Below are positions 1-8,298 of a stretch of 21,173 nt of DNA, in pieces. A model generated the notes under the pieces. It was not told where the DNA came from, did no database searches, and saw nothing but the letters and a program-made list of their open reading frames with translations. The position numbers and the translations under genes are program-made. Source of the stretch: JBLNBQ01 sp050260095 (GTDB lineage: Bacteria > Bacillota > UBA5301 > DYFA01); NCBI GenBank assembly GCA_050260095.1, contig JBLNBQ010000108.1, positions 1 through 21,173 of the forward strand, given 5' to 3'. How positions within the stretch are numbered: position 1 is the first letter of the stretch; each line of letters begins with the position of its first letter.

Positions 1-3000
1 CAGTTCACCTTGAGGACGTTCGGGGAACTGGGCAGCGTGGCGGAACTCGGGTCGATCCTGGTGGCGAACCGGGGCGGGCGCCAGACGTTCCTGGGCGATG
101 TGGCCAAGATCGGGTCTCTCACGGGGGATCTCGGCGCGATCGTCCGGGTCGACGGCAAGCCCGGGGTGATCCTCTCGGTCCAGAAGCAGTCGGGGTCTAA
201 CACGGTCCAGGTTGCGGGGCGGGTGCTCAGTTCCCTGCGCGACCTGCGGAAACGCTATCCGTCGCTGGAGATCAGGCCCCTCGACGACAACTCCGTCTTC
301 ATCCGGCAGGCAGTGCAGAGTGTGGCGGGGAACGCGGTCTCCGGCGGCGTGCTGGCCGCACTCATCCTGCTCTTTTTCCTCCGGAGCGTCTGGACCACGG
401 CCATCGTCGCGGTCGCCATCCCCGTGGCCATCGTCGCCTCCTTCATCCTCATCGAGCGGGCCGGGATGACCTTGAACACCATGTCGCTCGGCGGGCTGGC
501 CCTGGGCGTCGGGATGCTGGTGGACAACTCGATCGTGGTGCTCGACAACATCCACCGGCACCGGGACCTGGGCAAGGACGGCGTTCAGGCGGCCATCGAC
601 GGGACGACCGAGATGATCTCCGCCGTGACCGCCTCCACGCTGACGACCGTCGTGGTCTTCCTGCCGATGATGTATCTGTCGGGCATGACCGGAATTCTCT
701 TCCGGCAGCTCTCGCTCATGGTGGCCTTCTCCATCAGCTGCTCGCTCTTGGTGTCGCTGTCGCTGGTGCCGATGCTCTGCTCCCACCTTCCGCCGCCCAA
801 GGCGCCGGGGCGGGTCAGTCGGGTGATCGAGGGATGGCTGGAGGGGTTGGAGAGCCGCTATGTGCGGACTGTCTTCGGTATCATGAAGCATCCGCTGCTA
901 GTGGGCTTGAGCGCGCTAGGGCTCTTCCTGGGCAGCCTGGCCTTGGTGCCGCTGCTCGGCACGGAGGTGCTGTCGAGCGCCGACGAAGGCCAGATCTCGA
1001 TCCGGCTCAGCCTGCCCACCGGCACACGCCTGGAGACCACCGACGAGATGGTGCGGCGGGTGGAGACGCTGGTCAGGCGGAACGTTCCGGAACTGCAGTC
1101 GCTCATCGCCCAGGCGGGCGGCGGCCGGGGGACCGCCAGCGGCGACCTCACTCTACGCCTGGTGCCGAGCACCGCCCGCCGGCGTTCCACCGACGAGATC
1201 GTGAGCGATCTGCGGCAACGCCTCGCGCTGATCCCCGGGCTCTCCAGCCGGGTTTCGGCCCGGAACAGCGTGGCCCAGCGCATGATGTCCGGGAGTCTGG
1301 GCGGGGGCGCCGACCGGATCACCCTGAACGTGCAGGGGCAGGACCGCGCCGTCCTCAAGCAGGTGGCGGACGACCTCGTGCAAGTGGTGGGGCAGGTTCC
1401 CGGCACGGCCAACGTGGGTTTGTCCCGCAGCGAAGGTCAGCCGGAGTTCGTGGTGCGGGTCGATCGCAAGCGGGCTGCCGATTTCGGCCTTACGGCCAGC
1501 CAGATTGCGAACAGCGTGCAGGCGGCTGTCCAGGGCAAGGTGGCAACTCAGGTACGGGTTGACGGTCAAGACACCGATGTCAGGGTGAGCGCCGCCGGGG
1601 TGGAGGGGCTTACGCCGCAGGAGATCGAGGCGCTGCCCATTCCGGCCAGGGGAGGCACGTTCATCCCCCTGAGCAGCGTGGCCACGCTGGTGCAACAGAT
1701 GAGCCCGTCGACGCTCGAAAGGTTGAACCAGCAGGCCACCGTGTCGCTGACCGCGGCTCCGGACGGGCGCGACCTCGGCAGCGTGGTCGCCGACATCCGG
1801 TCGGCGGTTTCCCGTTACCGCTTGTCCGGCGGAGTGAACGTCTATTTCAGCGGGGAATACGAGGAGCAGCAGCGGAGCTTCCGGGAACTGCTCGTGGCCC
1901 TGGCACTGTCGGTGGCGCTCGTCTACATCGTCATGGCCGCCCAGTTCGAATCGCTCGGGGACCCGTTCATCGTCATGTTTTCGGTGCCCTTCGGGTTCGT
2001 CGGGGTGGTCCTGGCCTTGATCCTCTGGGCCACGCCCCTGACCACCCAGGCCTTCATGGGCCTGATCATGCTGGGTGGGATCGTCGTCAACAACGCGATC
2101 GTCCTGATCGACTACATCCACCTCTTGCGGCAGCGGGGGATGGGCTTGGATGAGGCGATCCTCGAGGCGGCTCGCACCCGGCTCCGGCCGATCTTGATGA
2201 CCACGGGGACCACCGTGCTGGGCCTCATCCCACTGGCCCTGGAGATCGGCGAAGGCGCAGAACTGCAGTCGCCCCTCGCGCGGACGGTCCTGGGCGGCCT
2301 GACCGCGTCGACGCTGGTGACGCTGGTCCTCATCCCCACCATCTACCGGGTGGCGCACCAGAAGCGCGCCCGGCTCAAGCCCGTGAACACCCCTGCTGCG
2401 CTCCTGCTGGCCGTGGCGCTCGCGCTCGGCCTGGGCGCCAGCCGGGTCGAGGCGGTCGGCCTCACCGTGCAGGAGGCGCTCGCCGGCGCCGTGAAGGCCA
2501 ACTACCGGGTCGTCAAAGCGCAGGCCAAGGTGGAGACCGCCCTCTCGCAGTTGCGGGAAGCGGAAGCGGCGTACCGGCCCCGCTTCACTTTGGGCAACGA
2601 GTGGGAGGTCTCCGGCCCGCTCTCCGGTTCGGAATACGATCCGCTGAGAGGCGGGGTGCTCACGGTGAGCGCGCGGCGCACCTTGCTGGCGCGCCGGAGC
2701 AGCCTCCCCGTCGAGCTGGCCCGTTTGGCCCTGCAGGCGGCCGAGCGGGAGCTGGCCGAGGAGACGGAGAACGTCCGGCTGAGCGTCCTTGTGGCTTACA
2801 TCGCGCTCCTCAAGGCCGACCTGGGCGTGACCTCGGCAGAACTGGCTTTGACCAGGGCCACGGCCGCGGAGACCGAACTGGAGCGGCGCACCGGGCTGGG
2901 CATGGCCAGCCAGGCCGATCTGATTCAGGTGCGGGCGCAGCGCACCGCCGCTGAGCTGGACTCTGCCAGGGCGCAGAACCAGCGCCGGTTGGCTCAGGCC

Positions 3001-3738
3001 CGGCTGAACCAGGCCATGGGCCGGGAGCTCTCGGCGCCGCTGACCCTCGCGGACCACGCCTTGCCGGAGGCGGTGCCGGAGGAGCCGCTGGGAGAACTCA
3101 GGCTGCAGGACCGGTTCGACCTCTTCCAGCTGCAGAACCAGCTCGACCGGGCGAGGCTCGCCGCCGCCGGGCGGACGAAGAACGACGCGCTTGCGGTGAC
3201 GGTCGGCGGCAGCCTGGTCGGTTCGCAGGCCAGCGCCGCGCTCAGTTGGGGCAGCGGCGACGGTGCCCTCGACCTGACGGTTCAGGGTGACGTGGTGAAG
3301 TTCGGCGACGACCTGCGCGCCACCGGAAGCCCGAGCGGCCGCCAGCCGCACTGGAGCCTCCAGGTGGACTTTGCCCTGCCGCTGTACGATGGCGGGGTCG
3401 AGCGGGAGAAGGCCCGCCAGGAGCAGGTGAACCTCGCCCAACTCGCGCAGGCCCTGGCTGAACAGGAGCGGATCGCGGCTTTGGAAGCGACGGAGGCGCG
3501 CCTCGCCTGGGAAGAGGCCAAGGCGCAGCTCGCGGTGAAGTCCTTGGAGGCGGACGCGGCGGCGGAGCGGCTCCGCAGCGCCCAGGCGCGCCTTGCGCTG
3601 GGCGCGGAGACAAGCGCCAGCCTGCTCGACGCAGAGCTCGCTTCGGTGCGGGCGGAGCGGGCGAAGAAAGAGGCGCTCTGGGACGGGTTCCTGGCTCTGG
3701 CGCGCCTTAGGAAGGCGTTCGGGAGGCCGGTCTGGTGA
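1..3738 (+). CDS. RND efflux permease fused in frame to a TolC-like outer-membrane-factor domain (5' partial)
   Basis: The frame is open from the left edge, so the N-terminus is missing; compared with the usual ~1,030-residue permease about 230 residues lie outside. Residues below are numbered from nt 10. The first ~790 residues are an RND (AcrB/SwrC-like) proton-driven drug exporter. The TM4 motif GMLVDNSIVVLDNI puts an Asp at 172 followed by Asn rather than a second Asp, and TM10 has VVNNAIVLIDYI with Asn where AcrB has Lys; this VDN/VNN pairing occurs in many non-proteobacterial pumps. After the last permease helix (IYRVAHQKRARLKP) the frame continues without a stop into a signal-like hydrophobic stretch (TPAALLLAVALALGLGA) and a TolC-family domain of ~440 residues. 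That domain has two long coiled-coil repeats and glycine-rich amphipathic segments like outer-membrane strands. A GTG at 2383 could start a separate protein, but I see no ribosome binding site there. A periplasmic adaptor gene may lie upstream. The family call is firm; that it is translated as one chain is inferred. Confidence 0.88.
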   Translation, partial: QFTLRTFGELGSVAELGSILVANRGGRQTFLGDVAKIGSLTGDLGAIVRVDGKPGVILSVQKQSGSNTVQVAGRVLSSLRDLRKRYPSLEIRPLDDNSVFIRQAVQSVAGNAVSGGVLAALILLFFLRSVWTTAIVAVAIPVAIVASFILIERAGMTLNTMSLGGLALGVGMLVDNSIVVLDNIHRHRDLGKDGVQAAIDGTTEMISAVTASTLTTVVVFLPMMYLSGMTGILFRQLSLMVAFSISCSLLVSLSLVPMLCSHLPPPKAPGRVSRVIEGWLEGLESRYVRTVFGIMKHPLLVGLSALGLFLGSLALVPLLGTEVLSSADEGQISIRLSLPTGTRLETTDEMVRRVETLVRRNVPELQSLIAQAGGGRGTASGDLTLRLVPSTARRRSTDEIVSDLRQRLALIPGLSSRVSARNSVAQRMMSGSLGGGADRITLNVQGQDRAVLKQVADDLVQVVGQVPGTANVGLSRSEGQPEFVVRVDRKRAADFGLTASQIANSVQAAVQGKVATQVRVDGQDTDVRVSAAGVEGLTPQEIEALPIPARGGTFIPLSSVATLVQQMSPSTLERLNQQATVSLTAAPDGRDLGSVVADIRSAVSRYRLSGGVNVYFSGEYEEQQRSFRELLVALALSVALVYIVMAAQFESLGDPFIVMFSVPFGFVGVVLALILWATPLTTQAFMGLIMLGGIVVNNAIVLIDYIHLLRQRGMGLDEAILEAARTRLRPILMTTGTTVLGLIPLALEIGEGAELQSPLARTVLGGLTASTLVTLVLIPTIYRVAHQKRARLKPVNTPAALLLAVALALGLGASRVEAVGLTVQEALAGAVKANYRVVKAQAKVETALSQLREAEAAYRPRFTLGNEWEVSGPLSGSEYDPLRGGVLTVSARRTLLARRSSLPVELARLALQAAERELAEETENVRLSVLVAYIALLKADLGVTSAELALTRATAAETELERRTGLGMASQADLIQVRAQRTAAELDSARAQNQRRLAQARLNQAMGRELSAPLTLADHALPEAVPEEPLGELRLQDRFDLFQLQNQLDRARLAAAGRTKNDALAVTVGGSLVGSQASAALSWGSGDGALDLTVQGDVVKFGDDLRATGSPSGRQPHWSLQVDFALPLYDGGVEREKARQEQVNLAQLAQALAEQERIAALEATEARLAWEEAKAQLAVKSLEADAAAERLRSAQARLALGAETSASLLDAELASVRAERAKKEALWDGFLALARLRKAFGRPVW

Positions 3739-4823
3739 AGGTCGCGAAGTTGACGAGGGGGTTTTGCCCGGTGCGTGGACGTATGCCTGGTGTGGTCGTC
3801 ATCGCGTTCTTGCTGAGTCTGGCTGCGGGTGTGGTGCAGGCCGCCGCCCCGCTCACCTTGCCGGAGGTGCTCGCCATCGCCCGGGCGCAGAGCGCCGCCG
3901 TGGCGCTAGCCGACCTGGACCTCGAGGAAGCCCGGCTGGCCTACGAAGAGGGGAAGGCCGACTTGGTGCTGCACCCTTCGGTGACCGTCCAGCAGCAGGC
4001 CGAGAGCGCCTGGAAGGCGGCCCAGGCCCGGCGTGAGCTGGCCCGGCGCGATCTGGACATGCAGGTCCAGCAAGCCTACTACGATGTGCTGCGCACGCAG
4101 ATGGCCGAAGACTTGGCCCAGCGTGCGCTGAAGCAGGCGCAGGCGCAGTTGGCCACGACGCGCGTCCGGCACGCCCAAGGGATGCTCTCCGACGTCGACC
4201 TGCTCACCTCCGAATCCCAGCTGGCGACGAGCGAGGCGGACCTCAGCCGGGCGCAGGCCAACCGGTCGAACGCCCGGATGCAGCTCAACCGGCTCATGGG
4301 GCGCGACCTGGAGGCGCCGTTCGAACTCACGGACGAGTTCGCGTACGAACCTCTTCAGGTCGATCTGGACAGGGCGCTGGCGAGCGCCGAGGAACGGCGG
4401 CTCGAACTGCAGCGGGCCCGCGACACCCTGGCCTTGCGCGAGAAGGAGCTTTCGGTCAGCGACCCGGCCTTCACTCCGGCGCTGGCGGTGCAGAAAGCCC
4501 GGTTGGCGGTCGAGCGGGCCAAGACCGAACTGGCGGAGATCCGGACCAGCATTCTCCTGGAAGTTCGGCAGAACTACCAGGCGGTCAAGGAAGGGGAGGC
4601 CCGGATCCCGATCCTGCAGAAGAACCTGGCCCGGGCGAAGGAGAGCCTGCGCATCACCGAGGCCAGGTACAACGTGGGGGTCATCACCCTGACCGATCTG
4701 ATCGAGGCCCAGAAGACCGCCTTCCAGGCGGAGACCCAGGTGATCCAGGCGGTCTTCGACTACAACATGGCGCTCGCCCGGTTCTTCAAGAGCGCAGGGG
4801 GCTCCACGCCGGACTCACGGTAG
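3735..4823 (+). CDS. Short TolC-family outer membrane efflux protein lacking recognisable beta-strand segments
   Basis: A 362-residue protein starting at GTG 3735, overlapping the stop of the RND-TolC gene by 4 nt (GTGA), so probably translationally coupled. A signal peptide is visible (VVVIAFLLSLAAGVVQA, about residues 19-35). The rest is almost entirely heptad-like alpha-helix in two repeats, each ending in a TolC-type motif (AYYDVLRTQMAEDLAQRAL and NYQAVKEGEARIPILQKNL), with GMLSDVDLLTSESQLATSE and GVITLTDLIEAQKTAFQAE marking the second helix of each repeat. TolC proteins are usually 400-480 residues. Here the parts that normally form the barrel strands are reduced to short linkers (around residues 76-92 and 245-258). 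It could act as a periplasmic or cell-wall-spanning conduit component of the RND system instead of a true outer membrane channel. Family membership is clear; the missing barrel is judged by eye. Confidence 0.85.
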   Translation: MKVAKLTRGFCPVRGRMPGVVVIAFLLSLAAGVVQAAAPLTLPEVLAIARAQSAAVALADLDLEEARLAYEEGKADLVLHPSVTVQQQAESAWKAAQARRELARRDLDMQVQQAYYDVLRTQMAEDLAQRALKQAQAQLATTRVRHAQGMLSDVDLLTSESQLATSEADLSRAQANRSNARMQLNRLMGRDLEAPFELTDEFAYEPLQVDLDRALASAEERRLELQRARDTLALREKELSVSDPAFTPALAVQKARLAVERAKTELAEIRTSILLEVRQNYQAVKEGEARIPILQKNLARAKESLRITEARYNVGVITLTDLIEAQKTAFQAETQVIQAVFDYNMALARFFKSAGGSTPDSR

Positions 4824-6605
4824 CGCGAAGGCGTACATGTTCTCATCCATCGGGACGCCCTTGAGGCGGGGCGTGCCGGCCGAGTTGAAGCCGGCCACCC
4901 AGCCGCCCCAGCCGTTGGCGAAGGCGATGTACTCCTTGCCGCCCACCGCATAGACCACGGGCGAGGCGTGCCAGCCGGAGACGGCGACGTACTGCCAGAG
5001 CACCTTCCCGCTGTCGGCGTCGAGGATCAGCATCTTCTGATCCGGCGTTCCGGTGATGACCAGGCCCGAGGCCGTGGCGGTGACGCCAGCCACGATCGGG
5101 AAGTCGGTCCGCCGCGACCAGGCGATCTTCTTCTTCTCCACGTCAATCGCGGTGATGTGCCCGTACCCCGAGTTCGGCACCGGTTCGGAGACCCCGCCCC
5201 AGTAGAGCAGCCCCGGTTTGAAGGTCTGCCGGATGACCTTATGGCGGTGGCCCAGCTCGATCACGGGGATGAAGAGGCGCTTGCGGCGCGGGTCGTAGGC
5301 GGCCGGGCACCATTCCTTGCCGCCCGAGGCGCCCGGGTAGACCGTCGTCCAGCGGTCTTTGCGGGGGAATTTGGCCGGGTCAGGGTGCGCCAGGCCCTTC
5401 TCGTCGACGTAGCCCCAGTTGAGCTTGTCGACGTATTTCAGCGCGTAGAGGAACTCGCCGGTGACCCGGTCCAGGACTGTGAAGTAGCCGCTCTTGGCCG
5501 GGAACATGACGACCTTGCGGACCTGCCCGTCGAGCGTGAGGTCGTCGATGATGGGGTCGGTGACCACGTCCAGGTCCCAAACGTCGTGCGGCACCGTCTG
5601 GTAGTACCATTTGAGCCGGCCGGTGTCGGCGTCGAGCGCGATGACGCACTCGGTGTAGAGGTTGAGGCCCTTACGCATCTCGCCGGTCAGGTCAGGTCCG
5701 GGGTTGCCTACTCCAGCGTAGATCAGGTTGGTCGACGGGTCATAGGTGGGGGTCACCCACATCGGCCCGCCGCCCGTCTTCCAGGAGTCGCCCGACCACG
5801 TCTCGCTCCCTGGCTGACCGGGGCTGGGCACAGTCCAGAAGCGCCACAGTCGCCGGCCGGAACGGATGTCGTAGGCGTCGACGAAGCCCCGGGCCCCGAA
5901 GTCGCCTCCCGAGGAGCCGATGATCACCTTGTTGCCGATGACCTGAGGGGCCAGCGTCAGGCTGTAGCCCAGCCGGTAGTCGGCGGTGCGCGTCTGCCAG
6001 ACCGGGCGCCCGGTGCGCGCGTCGAGGGCCACCACGTGGGCGTCGAGCGTCGTGAAGATCACCTTGCCGTCGCCGACGGCCGCTCCCCGGTTGACCGGCC
6101 CGCAGCAGAGCGGCAGGCTGACCGGGAGGGGATGCACATACCGCCAATACAGCTCCCCGGTGGCCGCGTTCACCGCGAACACGTGGTTCCACGGGGTGGT
6201 GAAGTACATCACGCCGTCCACCACGATGGGAGAGGCTTCGAACCCGTCGTACACCCCGGTCGGCACCGTCCAGACCGGCCTCAGTTGGCCGACGTTCTCC
6301 TTGGTGATCTGCGTGAGCGGGCTGAACCGCCAGGCCTGGTAGGACCCGCCGTAGACGAGCCAATCGTTGGGATGCGCTTCGGCGTTGGCTTGGCGGGCGC
6401 TGAGGTCGGCGGGCAGGGCGGGGGCCGGTCGCACCAGAAGGCTGGGCCTCTGCGGGGGGCGGGAGGAAGCCTTGCCGGGCGGTGAAGCCTCGACGGTCTT
6501 CGGCGGCTTGACGGCGGAGGGCAGCGCCTGCCGCCCAGTGATGGCCGCTGCTGCCGCCAGGGCCACCAGGAAGATCAAAGAGAGAATCAGTGCTCGTCTC
6601 TTCAT
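4815..6605 (-). CDS. PQQ-dependent dehydrogenase (quinoprotein, beta-propeller)
   Basis: A 596-residue secreted quinoprotein, a normal length for methanol/alcohol dehydrogenase-type enzymes. It should oxidise an alcohol, aldehyde or sugar in the periplasm and pass electrons to a cytochrome c. It has a signal peptide (ILSLIFLVALAAAAAITG, residues 7-24) and repeated propeller W-motifs such as DAHVVALDARTGRPVW. Visible active-site features are the vicinal Cys-Cys at 167-168 (LPLCCGPVNRG), GSSGGDFGARG with Asp235 where MxaF has metal-binding Glu, GGGPMW with Trp283 that stacks on PQQ, Asn301 in GVGNPGPD, and PHDVWDLD with likely catalytic Asp344 and a second Asp at 346. Start ATG 6605 has an AAGGGG ribosome site. 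It lies 33 nt downstream of a tri-haem cytochrome c gene, its likely electron acceptor. Its 3' end overlaps the convergent TolC gene by 9 nt. The substrate is not evident from the sequence, and no PQQ biosynthesis genes are in the window. Confidence 0.9.
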   Translation of the reverse strand: MKRRALILSLIFLVALAAAAAITGRQALPSAVKPPKTVEASPPGKASSRPPQRPSLLVRPAPALPADLSARQANAEAHPNDWLVYGGSYQAWRFSPLTQITKENVGQLRPVWTVPTGVYDGFEASPIVVDGVMYFTTPWNHVFAVNAATGELYWRYVHPLPVSLPLCCGPVNRGAAVGDGKVIFTTLDAHVVALDARTGRPVWQTRTADYRLGYSLTLAPQVIGNKVIIGSSGGDFGARGFVDAYDIRSGRRLWRFWTVPSPGQPGSETWSGDSWKTGGGPMWVTPTYDPSTNLIYAGVGNPGPDLTGEMRKGLNLYTECVIALDADTGRLKWYYQTVPHDVWDLDVVTDPIIDDLTLDGQVRKVVMFPAKSGYFTVLDRVTGEFLYALKYVDKLNWGYVDEKGLAHPDPAKFPRKDRWTTVYPGASGGKEWCPAAYDPRRKRLFIPVIELGHRHKVIRQTFKPGLLYWGGVSEPVPNSGYGHITAIDVEKKKIAWSRRTDFPIVAGVTATASGLVITGTPDQKMLILDADSGKVLWQYVAVSGWHASPVVYAVGGKEYIAFANGWGGWVAGFNSAGTPRLKGVPMDENMYAFALP

Positions 6606-6638
6606 TTTGGCACCCCTTCACATAGGCATGTCTGCCGA

Positions 6639-7664
6639 TCAGCGGCGGGTGAGCCGGCCTTTGCCTGCCAGGGGGTCGGGCAGTCCGCCCCTGGACCGGT
6701 AGTACGTGATGACGGCCCAACGCGAGGCCTCCGTCAACTGGACGAACGCGGGCATGAGCTTACCCGGAATGCCTTTGGTCTCGACCATGAAGGCCGCGTT
6801 GTCGGTGCCGCCGCCGTATAGCCAGACGCGGTCGGTCTGCCTGGGGGCCAGGAACGAACCGTTGGCGCGCTCGCCGTGACAGCCGACGCAGTAGAGCTGG
6901 TAGTTCTCTTCTCCTAGCCGCGTCACGGCAGCGCTGCCCGGGCGGAATGGATTCTTGTAGAACTGCATGTGCCCGGTGGGGATGGTGGCCGTGGAGCGAG
7001 GGTCGAAGAGGGCAGAGACGTAACGCGCCAGCGCCCAGCGCGCCTGCTCCGTCAACTTGCCGAGCTGCGGCGGCATCATGGTCCCCCGGCGGCCGAAGGT
7101 GATGGTATAATAGCTTCGGCCCGGGTCGGAGTTGCGCGCCCGGAAGTCGGCGGGCTTGGGCCAGAAGTGCGGGTCGTTCATGGCGTAGGCCGTGCGCCCG
7201 CTGCCGCTGGCTCCGTGGCAGCCGGCGCAAGTGGTAAGAAAGAGCGCCGGAGCCATGGTGACAGGCGGAGGGGCCTGCCGCAGCGACCAGGGGTATGCCC
7301 ATTGGTGGAAGGTGTCCAAGGGCTGGGCTCCGACGAAGGCGAGCAACTCACGGAGTTCCTCGTCCGAGACACGGTTCGGGGGCATGGCCGTACCCTGGAT
7401 GCCGTTGCGGACGATCGAGGCGATCATGGCGGGCGCGTCGCGCACCAGCGTCAGATTGGCGGGCGGCGGGATCACCGACGTGTGGAGCGGGCCGTCGCCG
7501 GCGGCCGTGGGACCGTGGCAGAGGATGCAGCGGTGTTCGAGGAACTCGCGCCGTCCTTCGGCTACTTCGGCGGGCGCTTGGGCCAGGACCGGGGCGAAAA
7601 GGGACGTTGCCGCCAGGAACAGAACCGTCAGAGCGGTCAGCCGGACGTCGTGCGATCTTCGCAT
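6639..7664 (-). CDS. Tri-haem c-type cytochrome, probable electron acceptor of the PQQ dehydrogenase
   Basis: About 341 residues, exported by a signal peptide (LTALTVLFLAATSLFAPVLA). Three class I cytochrome c modules are seen, each with a CXXCH haem site and a plausible distal Met. Numbering from the TTG one codon upstream, these are CILCH at 47-51 with GTAMPP (Met95), CAGCH at 147-151 with GTMMPP (Met198), and CVGCH at 260-264 with GKLMPAF (Met305). Three such modules in one chain recall the cytochrome subunit of membrane alcohol dehydrogenases, which takes electrons from a quinoprotein and passes them to quinone. The gene lies directly upstream of the PQQ dehydrogenase on the same strand. 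I chose ATG 7664, with GGGAGG ending 10 nt upstream; TTG 7667 is equally possible. There is no obvious C-terminal membrane helix, so it is probably soluble or peripheral. Confidence 0.9.
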   Translation of the reverse strand: MRRSHDVRLTALTVLFLAATSLFAPVLAQAPAEVAEGRREFLEHRCILCHGPTAAGDGPLHTSVIPPPANLTLVRDAPAMIASIVRNGIQGTAMPPNRVSDEELRELLAFVGAQPLDTFHQWAYPWSLRQAPPPVTMAPALFLTTCAGCHGASGSGRTAYAMNDPHFWPKPADFRARNSDPGRSYYTITFGRRGTMMPPQLGKLTEQARWALARYVSALFDPRSTATIPTGHMQFYKNPFRPGSAAVTRLGEENYQLYCVGCHGERANGSFLAPRQTDRVWLYGGGTDNAAFMVETKGIPGKLMPAFVQLTEASRWAVITYYRSRGGLPDPLAGKGRLTRR

Positions 7665-7714
7665 CAAGACTCATCCTCCCATGATGAGGACGAGCCTATT
7701 GTGAATCCACGGTG

Positions 7715-7768
7715 GGCGGATTATGTCCGCCGGGTGCTGCGCAGGCGAGTGCCGCCCGCCGGGCACTC
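7715..7768. promoter_or_regulatory. Two tandem inverted repeats in the divergent intergenic region
   Basis: The 7665-7807 gap separates the leftward cytochrome gene from the rightward EamA gene, so it must hold promoters for both. It has two clean inverted repeats. GGCGGA-TTATG-TCCGCC (7715-7731) has a 6-bp stem and 5-nt loop. GAGTGCC-(8 nt)-GGCACTC (7747-7768) has a 7-bp stem. Neither is followed by a T-run, so intrinsic terminators are unlikely; operator half-sites or leader hairpins fit better. I could not pick out confident -35/-10 boxes on either strand. Confidence 0.35.
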
Positions 7769-7807
7769 TAACGCCGGGACCCATCCTGACGAACGGAGAC
7801 GGAGAAG

Positions 7808-8236
7808 ATGTGGGCCTACTACTCCGCGATCGGGCTGGTGGTGGTGTCGAACGCCGCTTACCACCTGGCCCAGAAAGCCACGCCGGCCAAGGTGAACCCC
7901 TTCCTCGCTCTTTCGGTCACCTACCTGACTGCCGCCATGATCTCCACGGCGTTGCTAGCGCTGACCGGCGGGCTGGTGCATCTTGTTCCCGCCCTTAAGC
8001 GGCTGAACTGGGCGAGCGTCGCGCTGGGCGCGGCGATCGTCGGTCTGGAGATGGGGTTTCTCCTCGCCTACCGGGCCGGCTGGAACATCAGCCTGGCCCA
8101 GGTCTTCTCGACCATCATCGTCACGCTGGTGCTGCTTCCGGTGGGGCTGATCTGGTTCCACGAGCAGTTGCGCGCTGAGAACCTGGTCGGCATCCTGCTC
8201 TGCCTCGCCGGCGTGCTGCTCATCGCGCGACGGTGA
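7808..8236 (+). CDS. Single-domain EamA/DMT-type membrane protein
   Basis: A 142-residue hydrophobic protein with about five membrane helices (roughly residues 3-22, 33-54, 67-90, 96-116, 121-139). The final pair, VLLPVGLIWFHEQL then NLVGILLCLAGVLLIARR, is the typical end of an EamA domain, in which a conserved Glu follows the fourth helix. Full EamA transporters have two such domains (~300 residues); this has one, like small multidrug resistance or paired half-transporters that must dimerise. Start ATG 7808 follows a GGAGA-type ribosome site (gaacggagacggagaag). The stop lies 62 nt before the most likely peptidase T start, so the two are probably cotranscribed. The transported substrate cannot be deduced. 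Confidence 0.82.
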   Translation: MWAYYSAIGLVVVSNAAYHLAQKATPAKVNPFLALSVTYLTAAMISTALLALTGGLVHLVPALKRLNWASVALGAAIVGLEMGFLLAYRAGWNISLAQVFSTIIVTLVLLPVGLIWFHEQLRAENLVGILLCLAGVLLIARR

Positions 8237-8298
8237 TGGGGGACGGAAGGGAAATCTTCCCGGACGGGGAAATCGGTGGAGCGGGAGATGATGAGAGG

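Noticed and set aside
1153..3441. Very long open frame on the minus strand
   Set aside because: It lies wholly antisense to the RND-TolC gene, has Pro/Arg/Gly/His-rich low-complexity composition and no recognisable motif: a GC-driven shadow.
4968..6485. 505-codon open frame on the plus strand
   Set aside because: Antisense to the PQQ dehydrogenase, whose motifs are unambiguous.
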